A stretch of DNA of 24,882 nucleotides from JBJEFI01 sp051873875 (GCA_051873875.1 JBJEFI010000164.1:1-24882); one strand, 5' to 3'. Positions 14,698 through 21,988 are shown, counted from the first letter of the stretch. Program-made: numbers and translations. The notes: generated by a model from the sequence alone, not told the origin.

Positions 14698-16857
14698 ATG
14701 CGTATTATTTTATCGTTGTTTTTATGTTATTTTCTTTTTACAAGCAGCATTCCTGTCTATGCTACACCTCAAAATGAGGAAGAAATAGTCATTGTTGAGG
14801 TGGCAGATAAACAATTAGATACGGTTCTTCAACATATTAAAAATCATTTTCCACACGTAAAAGTACGCCAATTATATAAAGAAGCCTTTTATGGATTGTC
14901 TATTAAAGGTTCTTCAAAAGATATTGAGGAAATCCAACAATTAAAAAATGTAAAAAATGTTGTTCCAGTTGCCACGTATAAAGTGGATATTAACGAAAGT
15001 GTCCCTTTTATTGGTATTGATGAGATGAGAGAGAAAATTGGTAATAAGTATACTGGAAAAGGAATAAAAGTTGGTGTCATTGATACGGGTATTGATTATC
15101 ATCATCCTGATCTTAGAGGAAATTATATTGGTGGCTATGACACAATTGATAATGATAAAGACCCGATGGAAACGATGAAAAGAGAAGGTGCACCTACCAT
15201 TCATGGAACCCATGTGGCAGGTATTATCGCAGCAAATGGGAAAATGAAAGGTGTGGCACCACATGCGAAAATTATCGCATATCGCGCACTTGGGCCGGGT
15301 GGTGTTGGAACGTCTGAATCTGTTATTGCGGCAATTGAAAAAGCAATTCATGACAAAGTGGACATTATTAATTTATCATTAGGGAATGATGTAAACGGTC
15401 CAGATTGGCCAACGAGTATTGCCTTAAATCGAGCTGTAGAAAAAGGGATTGTTGCTATAACTGCATCGGGTAATTCTGGTCCAACAACATGGAGTATCGG
15501 CTCTCCTGGAACAGCTTCTAAGGCAATTTCTGTTGGTGCCTCACTTCCGCCAATTAAAATTGAATACTTAAAAATAGATAAGCATGAAATGAAGGTTTTT
15601 CAGCTACAAGGAACATCTAAATGGGTGATAAAGAAGAAAGTAAAAGTAGTAGATGGTGGTTTAGGCAAGAAAGAACAATTAAAACGTGCTAAAGGGAAAA
15701 TTGTCTTAATTCAACGTGGGGAAATTACTTTTACTGAAAAAGTAAAAAATGCGAAAGAAGCAAAGGCAAAAGGGGTTATTATTTATAATAATGTGGATGG
15801 TTTGTTTATGGGGAAGGTTGAACCAACGATTGATTTTCCAGCTATTTCTCTTTCAAAAAAGGACGGAGAATGGTTACTGAAAAAACAACGAAAAGCATTA
15901 AAAATGAGAACTATTTATCGTCAAGAAAAAGATCGAATGGCTGATTTTAGTTCGAGAGGGCCAGTGACAACAACTTGGGAAGTAAAACCTGATTTAGTTG
16001 CCCCGGGTGTAGCTATTGATAGTACCGTTCCAGGTGGTTATTTATCTTTACAAGGGACAAGCATGGCTTCTCCACATGTGGCAGGGGCGGCAGCTCTTTT
16101 AAAGGAAGCTCACCCAGACTGGAAACCAATTCAAATTAAGGCTGCACTTATGAATACAGCAAAAATACTAAAAAATCAATCAGGAAAAAGGTATCATGTA
16201 TATGAACAAGGGGCAGGAAGAATTCAAATTTTTGATGCAATTGATATAAAGTCTCTTGTATATCCTAGCTCGCTTTCCTTTGGCGTTGTTTCAAAAAAAG
16301 ACAAAGAAGTAAAAAAGACGGTCTATGTAACAATTGACAATGTTATTTCACAAAAAAATCATTTTCTTGTACGAACTGATAAAAAGGATAACATTTCTTG
16401 GCAATATCCAAAATCTTTTTTTATTGAGAAAAATAAAAGTGGACAAATTCCTATTGAAATTACTATTGCTCCAAATAAATTAAAAAAAGGGATGCACGAA
16501 GGGTATATTTATATAGAAGATTTATATGATATAAAGGCAATTCCTTACTTGTTTATGGTAGAAGAACCAACCTATCCAAGAGCAATGGGCTTTCAATTTC
16601 GATACGAAAAGCAAAAGTATAAATATGAAGTATACTTACCACAAGGTGCAGAGGAATTAGGGGTATTGTTATATGAACCAACAACAATGTTTTTTGTCGG
16701 AACGATGGATTATGGGAAAAATATTCCACGAGGTATTCATCGTGTGAAGTTAACACCACAACAATTACCCAAGGCAGGTACTTATAAAGTAATTGTTTTT
16801 GCAAAGAATAAAGGACAGGAAAATATTATTGAATCTATGATTAAAATAGGAAAGTGA
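14698..16857 (+). CDS. Secreted subtilisin-like serine protease (S8) with PA domain, Vpr-like
   Basis: A 719-residue exported protease. Residues 1-22 form a Sec signal peptide with a likely cut after VYA. Residues about 28-97 look like an inhibitor-I9 propeptide. The S8 domain starts near 120 with D129 (GVIDTGID), H169 (HGTHVAG), oxyanion N259 (SGNSGP) and nucleophile S456 (GTSMASPHVAG). Between the asparagine and the serine, at about 300-405, is an inserted protease-associated (PA) domain (GKIVLIQRGEITFTEK ... GVIIYNN), as in Bacillus Vpr. About 220 residues follow the catalytic domain, with beta-rich, Fn3-like character and no cell-wall anchor. ATG 14698 is 9 nt after AAAAAGGA; the ATG at 14689 abuts that site. 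It is shorter than B. subtilis Vpr. No strong terminator follows directly. Confidence 0.93.
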   Translation: MRIILSLFLCYFLFTSSIPVYATPQNEEEIVIVEVADKQLDTVLQHIKNHFPHVKVRQLYKEAFYGLSIKGSSKDIEEIQQLKNVKNVVPVATYKVDINESVPFIGIDEMREKIGNKYTGKGIKVGVIDTGIDYHHPDLRGNYIGGYDTIDNDKDPMETMKREGAPTIHGTHVAGIIAANGKMKGVAPHAKIIAYRALGPGGVGTSESVIAAIEKAIHDKVDIINLSLGNDVNGPDWPTSIALNRAVEKGIVAITASGNSGPTTWSIGSPGTASKAISVGASLPPIKIEYLKIDKHEMKVFQLQGTSKWVIKKKVKVVDGGLGKKEQLKRAKGKIVLIQRGEITFTEKVKNAKEAKAKGVIIYNNVDGLFMGKVEPTIDFPAISLSKKDGEWLLKKQRKALKMRTIYRQEKDRMADFSSRGPVTTTWEVKPDLVAPGVAIDSTVPGGYLSLQGTSMASPHVAGAAALLKEAHPDWKPIQIKAALMNTAKILKNQSGKRYHVYEQGAGRIQIFDAIDIKSLVYPSSLSFGVVSKKDKEVKKTVYVTIDNVISQKNHFLVRTDKKDNISWQYPKSFFIEKNKSGQIPIEITIAPNKLKKGMHEGYIYIEDLYDIKAIPYLFMVEEPTYPRAMGFQFRYEKQKYKYEVYLPQGAEELGVLLYEPTTMFFVGTMDYGKNIPRGIHRVKLTPQQLPKAGTYKVIVFAKNKGQENIIESMIKIGK

Positions 16858-16898
16858 AAGAGTTTTCGAATTATTTTAAATAGTTTAGCCCTTTGTAA

Positions 16899-16927
16899 TT
16901 GACATAACAAATGTACTATTGTATCCT
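16899..16927 (+). promoter_or_regulatory. Distal promoter of the atp operon
   Basis: TTGACA (16899-16904), a 17-nt spacer and TATCCT (16922-16927). The -35 is a perfect match. It would give a leader of about 350 nt before atpZ. Confidence 0.7.
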
Positions 16928-16939
16928 AAAAATGCCTCG

Positions 16940-16957
16940 TTGTGATAGTGCTTACAA
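16940..16957. promoter_or_regulatory. Candidate Rex (NADH-sensing) operator at the atp promoter
   Basis: TTGTGA-TAGTGC-TTACAA matches the Rex core TTGTGA-N6-TCACAA at 11 of 12 positions. It lies just downstream of the expected start of the distal atp promoter, a good position for a repressor. Only one mismatched site is seen and rex itself is not in the window, so this is a hypothesis. Confidence 0.35.
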
Positions 16958-17090
16958 TGATAATTTTGTTACTATCTTGTTAACGATTTGTGTCAAAATG
17001 GAATTTGTTGTTTTTTAAAAAGGAAAAAATTATAAATAAAATCTATGATAAGGTTTTCTTTTCCTAAAAAAATAGCATACCTGTGACTAA

Positions 17091-17123
17091 AAAAAAAACA
17101 TTTCTTAGGAATAGATGTTTTTT
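17091..17123 (+). promoter_or_regulatory. AT-rich hairpin with T-run in the atp leader
   Basis: AAAAAACAT (17093-17101) pairs with ATGTTTTTT (17115-17123) across a 13-nt loop. It resembles a weak intrinsic terminator inside the leader between the distal promoter and atpZ. The rest of 16858-17280 is very AT-rich and holds no credible gene. Confidence 0.35.
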
Positions 17124-17185
17124 GAGAAAAATAGGAGTATCATTAGAAAATAATTGATAAGCAATTAATAAAATTTTCTATTGAT

Positions 17186-17219
17186 GGATGATATTTCATC
17201 CTGCGTTTCATGGTATACT
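17186..17219 (+). promoter_or_regulatory. Proximal atp promoter (extended -10) with adjoining inverted repeat
   Basis: TGGTATACT, an extended -10 of the TGnTATACT type with TATACT at 17214-17219, would start transcription near 17226. No good -35 is present. A perfect inverted repeat GGATGA-TATT-TCATCC (17186-17201) occupies the spacer/-35 region and could be an operator. Confidence 0.5.
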
Positions 17220-17280
17220 CGAACGTGAATAGGAACACAAAGTAGTGTTTCGAAAGCGAATGAACATAAGGGAGAGAATG

Positions 17281-17502
17281 GTGTTGAAAGATCATCGTGT
17301 TTGGCGAGCAATGACTCTTGTTACAACGATTTCATCTTATTTAGTTGGACCAACTCTTCTTGGCATATTTTTAGGGATGTGGATAGATAATAAAATGAAT
17401 ACATTACCTATCTTTTTGTTAGTCTTTTTATTCATTGGATTAGGTGCGGGAGTTTATAGCACTTATCGCTTAATTAAACAATTTGAATCAGGAGAACGGT
17501 GA
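17281..17502 (+). CDS. atpZ: AtpZ/AtpI family protein (ATP synthase operon accessory)
   Basis: A small membrane protein with two hydrophobic helices joined by a short loop, followed by a basic tail. The segment SSYLVGPTLLGIFLGMWIDN and the GLGAGVYSTYRLIK end are typical of the short AtpZ (ATPase_gene1) family, thought to help ion supply to, or assembly of, the Fo c-ring. The start is uncertain: GTG 17281 is 6 nt after GGGAG (17270-17274); ATG 17278 is too close, TTG 17284 is possible, and GTG 17245 would add 12 residues. From 17281 it has 73 residues. It is the first gene of the atp operon and is separated by 1 nt from atpI. Confidence 0.85.
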   Translation: MLKDHRVWRAMTLVTTISSYLVGPTLLGIFLGMWIDNKMNTLPIFLLVFLFIGLGAGVYSTYRLIKQFESGER

Positions 17503-17503
17503 G

Positions 17504-17899
17504 ATGGCTATTGATATTAAACATATTTTTTCGTCCTACTTAAAAACATCTCTATACTTACTGGCTCTCTTTTTTATTGGCTGGGGTTTTACAAAGGAGC
17601 AGGAATTCTTTTTAGGTTTAATTGTAGGGACACTTGCTGCTCTGTACAGTATGTGGCTACTTTCAAAAAAAGTAGAGCAGTTTGGAGAGGCAGTTTCTAG
17701 TGGACAACAAGTAAAATCATTAGGAACATTATCTCGCTTTGCCGCCGCAGTACTTGCAATTTTAATAGCTCTTTATTTTGAAGCGTATATTAATTTATAC
17801 GGAGTTATCTTGGGACTAATGGCAAGCTATGTTGTCGTTACCATAAATTTTATTTTACTTCAAAAGAAACATTCTCAAGCGGGGAAGAGAGGTGAATAA
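17504..17899 (+). CDS. atpI: ATP synthase subunit I
   Basis: AtpI is a four-helix membrane protein that assists assembly of the c-ring in several bacteria and is not part of the finished enzyme. This 131-residue protein shows four hydrophobic stretches (about 12-30, 35-55, 72-92 and 96-118) and a short Lys/Arg-rich tail. ATG 17504 is 9 nt after AGGAG (17490-17494), which lies inside the end of atpZ; an earlier in-frame start would overlap that site. Position between atpZ and atpB is the standard place. Sequence conservation in this family is low, so the call leans on topology and context. Confidence 0.88.
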   Translation: MAIDIKHIFSSYLKTSLYLLALFFIGWGFTKEQEFFLGLIVGTLAALYSMWLLSKKVEQFGEAVSSGQQVKSLGTLSRFAAAVLAILIALYFEAYINLYGVILGLMASYVVVTINFILLQKKHSQAGKRGE

Positions 17900-17902
17900 C
17901 TA

Positions 17903-18655
17903 TTGGATCATAAATCATGGATTTGGACTTTAGATTTAGGTGGATTTGATATCACATTCAATGCTTCAAATGTGATTATGACGATCCTAACTGCACTAAT
18001 TGTATTTATTATAGCGGTTGTTTCCGTGAGAAAATTGTCAATGCGCCCAACTGGAATGCAGAATTTCATTGAATGGGTACTTGATTTCGTTAAAGGAATT
18101 ATTAATAGTGCAATGGATTGGAAAACAGGAGGTCGCTTCCAAATACTTGGAGCAACTTTAATTATGTACATATTTGTTGCCAATATGTTAGGTTTGCCTT
18201 TTAGTATCGTTAATGCAAGTACACATGAAATCATTTGGAGATCACCAACAGCTGACCCTGTTATTACATTAACGTTATCTGTAATGATTATCGTGTTAAC
18301 GCATTACTATGGAATTAAAATGAAGGGTACAAAAGGGTACTTCAAAGATTACTTTACGCCACTACCAGCATTATTTCCTTTAAAGATTGTCGAAGAGTTT
18401 GCCAATACATTAACGTTAGGCCTTCGTCTTTTCGGTAATATTTACGCAGGTGAAGTATTGCTTGGATTATTAGTGGGACTTGCTGCTGGTGGGTATGAAA
18501 CTAGTACAGCGAGTGGTATATTAGGTACTGTATTAGCAGCATTGCCAATGATGGCATGGCAAGCATTCAGTATTTTCGTTGGAGCAATCCAATCATTCAT
18601 TTTCGTTATGTTAACGATGGTATACATGGCTCATAAAGTAAGCCAAGACCATTAA
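17903..18655 (+). CDS. atpB: F1Fo ATP synthase subunit a
   Basis: Subunit a forms the proton half-channels next to the c-ring in the membrane. The 250-residue protein has about five to six helices, and the essential arginine is R175 in LTLGLRLFGNIYAGE (Arg210 of E. coli). Position 183 is glycine, whereas alkaliphilic Bacillus carry a lysine in this stretch, so the channel looks like the ordinary neutrophile form. The C-terminal QSFIFVMLTMVYMAHK segment is conserved. The start is TTG 17903, 7 nt after GAGAGGTGA, because no ATG lies at the conserved N-terminus. Confidence 0.97.
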   Translation: MDHKSWIWTLDLGGFDITFNASNVIMTILTALIVFIIAVVSVRKLSMRPTGMQNFIEWVLDFVKGIINSAMDWKTGGRFQILGATLIMYIFVANMLGLPFSIVNASTHEIIWRSPTADPVITLTLSVMIIVLTHYYGIKMKGTKGYFKDYFTPLPALFPLKIVEEFANTLTLGLRLFGNIYAGEVLLGLLVGLAAGGYETSTASGILGTVLAALPMMAWQAFSIFVGAIQSFIFVMLTMVYMAHKVSQDH

Positions 18656-18711
18656 TTTATAAAAATTTATTTAAAATAAAAGGGAAAAGATCTGAAGGAG
18701 GATATTTAATT

Positions 18712-18927
18712 ATGGCTTTATTAGCAGCTGCAATTGCAATTGGTTTAGCGGCACTAGGTGCAGGTATTGGTAACGGTTTAATCGTATCACGTACAGTAGA
18801 AGGGATTGCTCGTCAACCTGAATTACGTAGTCAATTACAAACTACAATGTTCATTGGTGTAGGTTTAGTAGAGGCGATTCCAATCATCGCAGTAGTTATC
18901 GCATTCTTATCATACGCTGCAAAATAA
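18712..18927 (+). CDS. atpE: F1Fo ATP synthase subunit c
   Basis: This 71-residue hairpin of two helices forms the rotating c-ring. The first helix has an intact GAGIGNG packing motif (16-22). The polar loop is RQPE (34-37). The proton-binding residue is E54 in GVGLVEAIPII. Alkaliphile changes (alanines in the glycine motif, proline at position 51) are absent; residue 51 is G. An ideal GAAGGAGG (18694-18701) precedes the ATG, fitting the high expression needed for about ten copies per enzyme. A small hairpin follows the stop directly, and then comes an unusually long 357-nt gap to atpF. Confidence 0.98.
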   Translation: MALLAAAIAIGLAALGAGIGNGLIVSRTVEGIARQPELRSQLQTTMFIGVGLVEAIPIIAVVIAFLSYAAK

Positions 18928-18930
18928 TAG

Positions 18931-18950
18931 TTCCTATATACATATAGGAA
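18931..18950 (+). promoter_or_regulatory. Hairpin directly after atpE
   Basis: Perfect 8-bp stem TTCCTATA / TATAGGAA with loop TACA, three bases after the atpE stop. No T-run follows. It may protect the 3' end of a processed atpE message. Confidence 0.6.
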
Positions 18951-18955
18951 AGAAG

Positions 18956-19124
18956 AAAGAGCAGACGTGTCTCTAGCATATTAGGTACTTTTTGTTTTAA
19001 GAAAGAAAAATGATAAGTTTCTCTGGAGAGGTACTGCTATTTAACTTCTAGTAGCCTCCCTAGAGATATTGATGCTAGTCCAATTATTAGGATTAGTACT
19101 CGCATACTTGTTGGGAGGCTCTTT
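18956..19124 (+). promoter_or_regulatory. Structured RNA element of unknown type between atpE and atpF
   Basis: A closing pair AAAGAGC (18956-18962) / GCTCTTT (19118-19124) encloses several alternatives. (a) A hairpin of about 15 bp, 19020-19035 with 19050-19066, with one mismatch and one bulge. (b) AGCCTCCC (19053-19060) with GGGAGGCT (19113-19120), 8 perfect bp, which would break (a). (c) CTAGCAT (18973-18979) with ATGCTAG (19072-19078). (d) CTAGTCC (19075-19081) with GGATTAG (19090-19096), which excludes (c). This looks like a switching RNA. I recognise no known family: there is no T-box motif and no common riboswitch core. Confidence 0.5.
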
Positions 19125-19149
19125 GGCGTCTACCTACAAGATTAATTAA
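19072..19149 (+). CDS. Possible 25-residue hydrophobic small protein or leader peptide
   Basis: An ATG-started ORF inside the atpE-atpF gap encodes a very hydrophobic stretch (QLLGLVLAYLLGGSL) with a short polar end STYKIN, compatible with a single membrane helix. No AGGAGG-like site precedes it, only a weak AGAG, so translation is uncertain. The frame is open upstream to 19045 without another good start. It overlaps the 3' half of the structured element, so ribosomes on it would unfold that RNA. The AYLLGG stretch faintly recalls the start of PlsY-type acyltransferases, which may be chance. Confidence 0.25.
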   Translation: MLVQLLGLVLAYLLGGSLASTYKIN

Positions 19150-19177
19150 GTAAAAAGAACGCTTGTTATTTTTAAGA

Positions 19178-19211
19178 AATGGCGGAGCTTCAATAGTGAA
19201 ACTTCGCCATT
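19178..19211 (+). promoter_or_regulatory. Long hairpin upstream of atpF
   Basis: AATGGCG-GAG-C-TTC pairs with GAA-A-CTT-CGCCATT: about 13 bp with one mismatch and one wobble, loop AATAGT. No T-run follows, so it is not a standard terminator. It lies 73 nt before the atpF start. Confidence 0.6.
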
Positions 19212-19284
19212 CATTTAAATGGAAAAGAAATTAAAGTTTAAATAAACGTTTTATATAGTAAAACCCTTGAAGGGAGTGAATATT

Positions 19285-19812
19285 GTGCTACAAGTATCAA
19301 ATTTTGTACTTGGTAGTGGTGGAGGCTTCTCTTTAAATATTGGAGATATCCTTGTCCAATTACTAGTCTTCATCGTCTTATTAATCCTATTAAAAAAATA
19401 CGCATTCAAACCATTAATGGGTATTATGGATGCACGTGCTGAACATATTTCAAATGAGATTGATTCTGCAGAAAAAAGCAATGTAGAAGCAAAACGTTTA
19501 GTTGAAGAACAACGTGAATTATTAAAAACTGCACGAATGGAAGCACAACAAATGCTTGATAATGCGAAAAAACAAGCAGATGAAACAAAAGATGGTATCA
19601 TTCGTGAAGCAAAAGCAGAAGGAGAAAGATTGAAAGAAGCGGCTACAGTTGAAATTCAAAAAGAAAAAGAACAAGCCGTTGCTGCAATCCAATCTCAAGT
19701 TGCATCATTATCTGTATTAATTGCTTCTAAAGTAATTGAGAAGGAATTAAAAGAAGAAGATCAAGCATCATTCATTCAGAATTATATTAAAGAGGCAGGC
19801 GAAGCACGATGA
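19285..19812 (+). CDS. atpF: F1Fo ATP synthase subunit b
   Basis: Subunit b forms the peripheral stalk that holds F1 against rotor torque. One N-terminal membrane helix (about 18-36, IGDILVQLLVFIVLLILLKK) is followed by a long charged coiled coil rich in Ala, Glu, Lys and Gln. I choose GTG 19285 (175 residues), 10 nt after the GAAGGGAG site; the TTG at 19267 would lie within that site. A short palindrome CCCTTGAAGGG (19264-19274) covers the ribosome site, a possible brake. The stop overlaps atpH by 4 nt. Confidence 0.96.
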   Translation: MLQVSNFVLGSGGGFSLNIGDILVQLLVFIVLLILLKKYAFKPLMGIMDARAEHISNEIDSAEKSNVEAKRLVEEQRELLKTARMEAQQMLDNAKKQADETKDGIIREAKAEGERLKEAATVEIQKEKEQAVAAIQSQVASLSVLIASKVIEKELKEEDQASFIQNYIKEAGEAR

Positions 19813-20348
19813 GTACAAGTGTCGTGGCAAAACGTTATGCAGTCGCTATGTTTCAACTAGCGAAAGAAAAGAACGAGCTTGATTCATTTGAACAAGCGTT
19901 ACAAGTTGTAAAACATGAAATGACTTCAAATAAAGAACTTTCTCGTTTTTTACAACATCCTGGTGTACCAAAGGAAAAGAAGAAAGAAGTACTACGTGAA
20001 GTATTTGCTAATTTTCGTGAAGAGGTTATCAATTTCTTATTTTTATTAGTAGACCGTCATCGTCAAAATGAGATTGCTGAGATTGTTGATGACTATGTGG
20101 AACTAGCAAATGAAGAACGAGGAATTGCGGATGCAATTGTTACGACAGTACGTCCTTTAACACAAGAAGAACAAGGTGCTTTAATTGAAGTATTTGCGAA
20201 AAAAGTAAACAAAAAAACATTACGCGTTCGAAACATCGTTAATCCAGACATTTTAGGTGGCGTAAAGATTCGCATTGGAAATACGATTTTTGACGGTAGT
20301 TTAAAAGGTAAGCTTGATAAAATTCAGCGCCATATTGTAACAAAGTAA
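19809..20348 (+). CDS. atpH: F1Fo ATP synthase subunit delta
   Basis: Delta connects the top of F1 to subunit b. This 179-residue protein starts VVAKRYAVAMFQLAKEKN, the conserved N-terminal helix that binds alpha, and ends with PDILGGVKIRIGNTIFDGSLKGKLDKI, the family's C-terminal signature. Middle segments RFLQHPGVPKEKK and NFLFLLVDRHR are also typical. It overlaps atpF by ATGA and is followed by atpA after 22 nt, so it is translated in series with its stalk partner. Confidence 0.97.
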   Translation: MSTSVVAKRYAVAMFQLAKEKNELDSFEQALQVVKHEMTSNKELSRFLQHPGVPKEKKKEVLREVFANFREEVINFLFLLVDRHRQNEIAEIVDDYVELANEERGIADAIVTTVRPLTQEEQGALIEVFAKKVNKKTLRVRNIVNPDILGGVKIRIGNTIFDGSLKGKLDKIQRHIVTK

Positions 20349-20370
20349 TTAGAAGATAGGGGTGACATGC

Positions 20371-21882
20371 GTGAGCATCAAGGCTGAAGAAATTAGCGCT
20401 CTAATTAAGAAGCAAATTGAAAATTATCAATCTGAGATTGAAGTAAGCGAAGTTGGTACAGTTATCCAAATTGGTGACGGTATCGCACGTGCTCATGGCT
20501 TAGACAATTGTATGGCTGGAGAATTATTAGAATTCTCTAATGGAACAATGGGTCTAGCACAAAACTTAGAAGAAAATAACGTAGGTATCGTTATTTTAGG
20601 ACCATATACAGATATTCGTGAAGGTGACGAAGTTCGTCGTACAGGTCGTATCATGCAAGTTCCTGTAGGTGAAGAATTAGTTGGGCGTGTTGTAAATGCA
20701 TTAGGTCAACCAGTAGATGGATTAGGACCAATCAATACAACAAAAACTCGTCCAATCGAAGCTCCAGCGCCAGGTGTAATGGCACGTAAATCGGTATTCG
20801 AACCATTACAAACAGGTTTAAAAGCAATTGACGCATTAGTACCAATTGGTCGTGGTCAACGTGAGTTAATCATCGGTGACCGTCAAACTGGTAAAACAGC
20901 AATCGCATTAGATACAATCATTAATCAAAAAAATGAAGATATGATTTGTATTTACGTTGCAATCGGTCAAAAAGAATCAAGTGTACGTAATATCGTTGAA
21001 ACATTACGTAAACACGGTGCATTAGATTATACAATCGTTGTAACGGCATCTGCCGCTTCTCCAGCACCAATGTTATACTTAGCACCTTATACTGGTGTAA
21101 CAATGGGTGAAGAGTTCATGTATAACGGTAAACACGTATTAGTTATTTACGATGATTTATCAAAACAAGCAGCAGCTTATCGTGAGCTTTCATTATTATT
21201 ACGTCGTCCTCCAGGTCGTGAGGCATATCCAGGGGATGTATTCTACTTACACTCTCGTTTATTAGAACGTGCAGCGAAATTAAATGATGATTTAGGTGGC
21301 GGTTCAATCACTGCTCTACCATTTATTGAAACGCAAGCTGGAGATATTTCTGCTTACGTTCCAACTAACGTAATTTCGATTACAGATGGTCAGATTTCAC
21401 TACAATCAGATTTATTCTTCTCTGGTGTTCGTCCAGCGATTAACCCAGGTTTATCCGTATCCCGTGTTGGTGGTTCAGCACAAATTAAAGCGATGAAGCA
21501 AGTAGCAGGGACGTTACGTCTAGACTTAGCATCTTTCCGTGAGTTAGAAGCTTTCACTCAATTCGGTTCAGACTTAGATAAAGCAACTCAAGCGAAATTA
21601 AACCGTGGTATGCGCACAGTAGAAGTACTAAAACAAGGTTTACATAAACCATTAATTGTTGAAAAACAAGTAGTAATTCTTTATGCATTAACACGTGGTC
21701 ATTTAGATGATATTCCAGTACATGATATTCAACGTTTCGAAGATGAGATGTTAAACTGGATGGATGCAAATCGTAAAGCAATATTTGAAGAAATTCATTC
21801 AACGAAAAAACTTCCAGCAGATGAGCAATTAGTAGAAGCAATCAATGCATTTAAGAAAACTTTTGTCGCTAGCAATAAATAA
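20371..21882 (+). CDS. atpA: F1Fo ATP synthase subunit alpha
   Basis: Alpha forms the non-catalytic nucleotide-binding positions of the F1 hexamer. The P-loop is GDRQTGKT at residues 169-176, and the arginine finger region (RRPPGREAYPGDVFYLHSR) and the ISITDGQI segment are intact. The start is GTG 20371 with the standard sequence SIKAEEISALIKKQ, 6 nt after ATAGGGGTGA; this gives 503 residues, whereas GTG 20362 would lie in the ribosome site. The codon use is strongly biased, as expected of a highly expressed gene. A 132-nt structured gap separates it from atpG. Confidence 0.98.
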   Translation: MSIKAEEISALIKKQIENYQSEIEVSEVGTVIQIGDGIARAHGLDNCMAGELLEFSNGTMGLAQNLEENNVGIVILGPYTDIREGDEVRRTGRIMQVPVGEELVGRVVNALGQPVDGLGPINTTKTRPIEAPAPGVMARKSVFEPLQTGLKAIDALVPIGRGQRELIIGDRQTGKTAIALDTIINQKNEDMICIYVAIGQKESSVRNIVETLRKHGALDYTIVVTASAASPAPMLYLAPYTGVTMGEEFMYNGKHVLVIYDDLSKQAAAYRELSLLLRRPPGREAYPGDVFYLHSRLLERAAKLNDDLGGGSITALPFIETQAGDISAYVPTNVISITDGQISLQSDLFFSGVRPAINPGLSVSRVGGSAQIKAMKQVAGTLRLDLASFRELEAFTQFGSDLDKATQAKLNRGMRTVEVLKQGLHKPLIVEKQVVILYALTRGHLDDIPVHDIQRFEDEMLNWMDANRKAIFEEIHSTKKLPADEQLVEAINAFKKTFVASNK

Positions 21883-21917
21883 AAAAGTGATGTGCGAACG
21901 AATACGCTCAGACTTTT
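21883..21917 (+). promoter_or_regulatory. First hairpin in the atpA-atpG gap
   Basis: AAAAGT / ACTTTT with inner pairs TG/CA and GCG/CGC and an 8-nt loop. It starts at the base after the atpA stop and is followed by AATAAG, not a true T-run, though the 3' arm ends in TTTT and could act as a weak terminator. Confidence 0.5.
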
Positions 21918-21947
21918 AATAAGTTAGCATAGAAGAAGTGCGAAAAG

Positions 21948-21988
21948 CAGGACAATTTTTCGTTCCTTTCATAAGGACGATTGTCCTG
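21948..21988 (+). promoter_or_regulatory. Second, very strong hairpin before atpG
   Basis: CAGGACAAT / ATTGTCCTG (9 perfect bp) is topped, after a T-bulge, by CGT-CCTT / AAGGACG with one bulged T and loop TCAT, about 16 bp in all. It ends 10 nt before the atpG ribosome site GGTGGTGAG and has no T-run. RNA processing or translation control is more likely than termination. Confidence 0.65.

Noticed and set aside
14698..14763. Lipoprotein signal in the protease because of a cysteine near residue 10
   Set aside because: The cysteine is in the middle of the hydrophobic core and is not preceded by a lipobox; the VYA cut site further on fits a normal Sec signal.
16931..17017. 28-codon ORF in the atp leader
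   Set aside because: No ribosome site before the ATG and no protein-like pattern; the region overlaps the putative operator.
18712..18927. Alkaliphile-type or sodium-type ATP synthase
   Set aside because: The glycine motif GAGIGNG is intact, residue 51 is G not P, and subunit a lacks the special lysine. The extra Gln/Ser/Thr sodium ligands are not evident around E54.
18956..19124. T-box leader or tRNA-like element between atpE and atpF
   Set aside because: No AGGGTGGNACC T-box sequence, no cloverleaf, and no downstream amino-acid gene.
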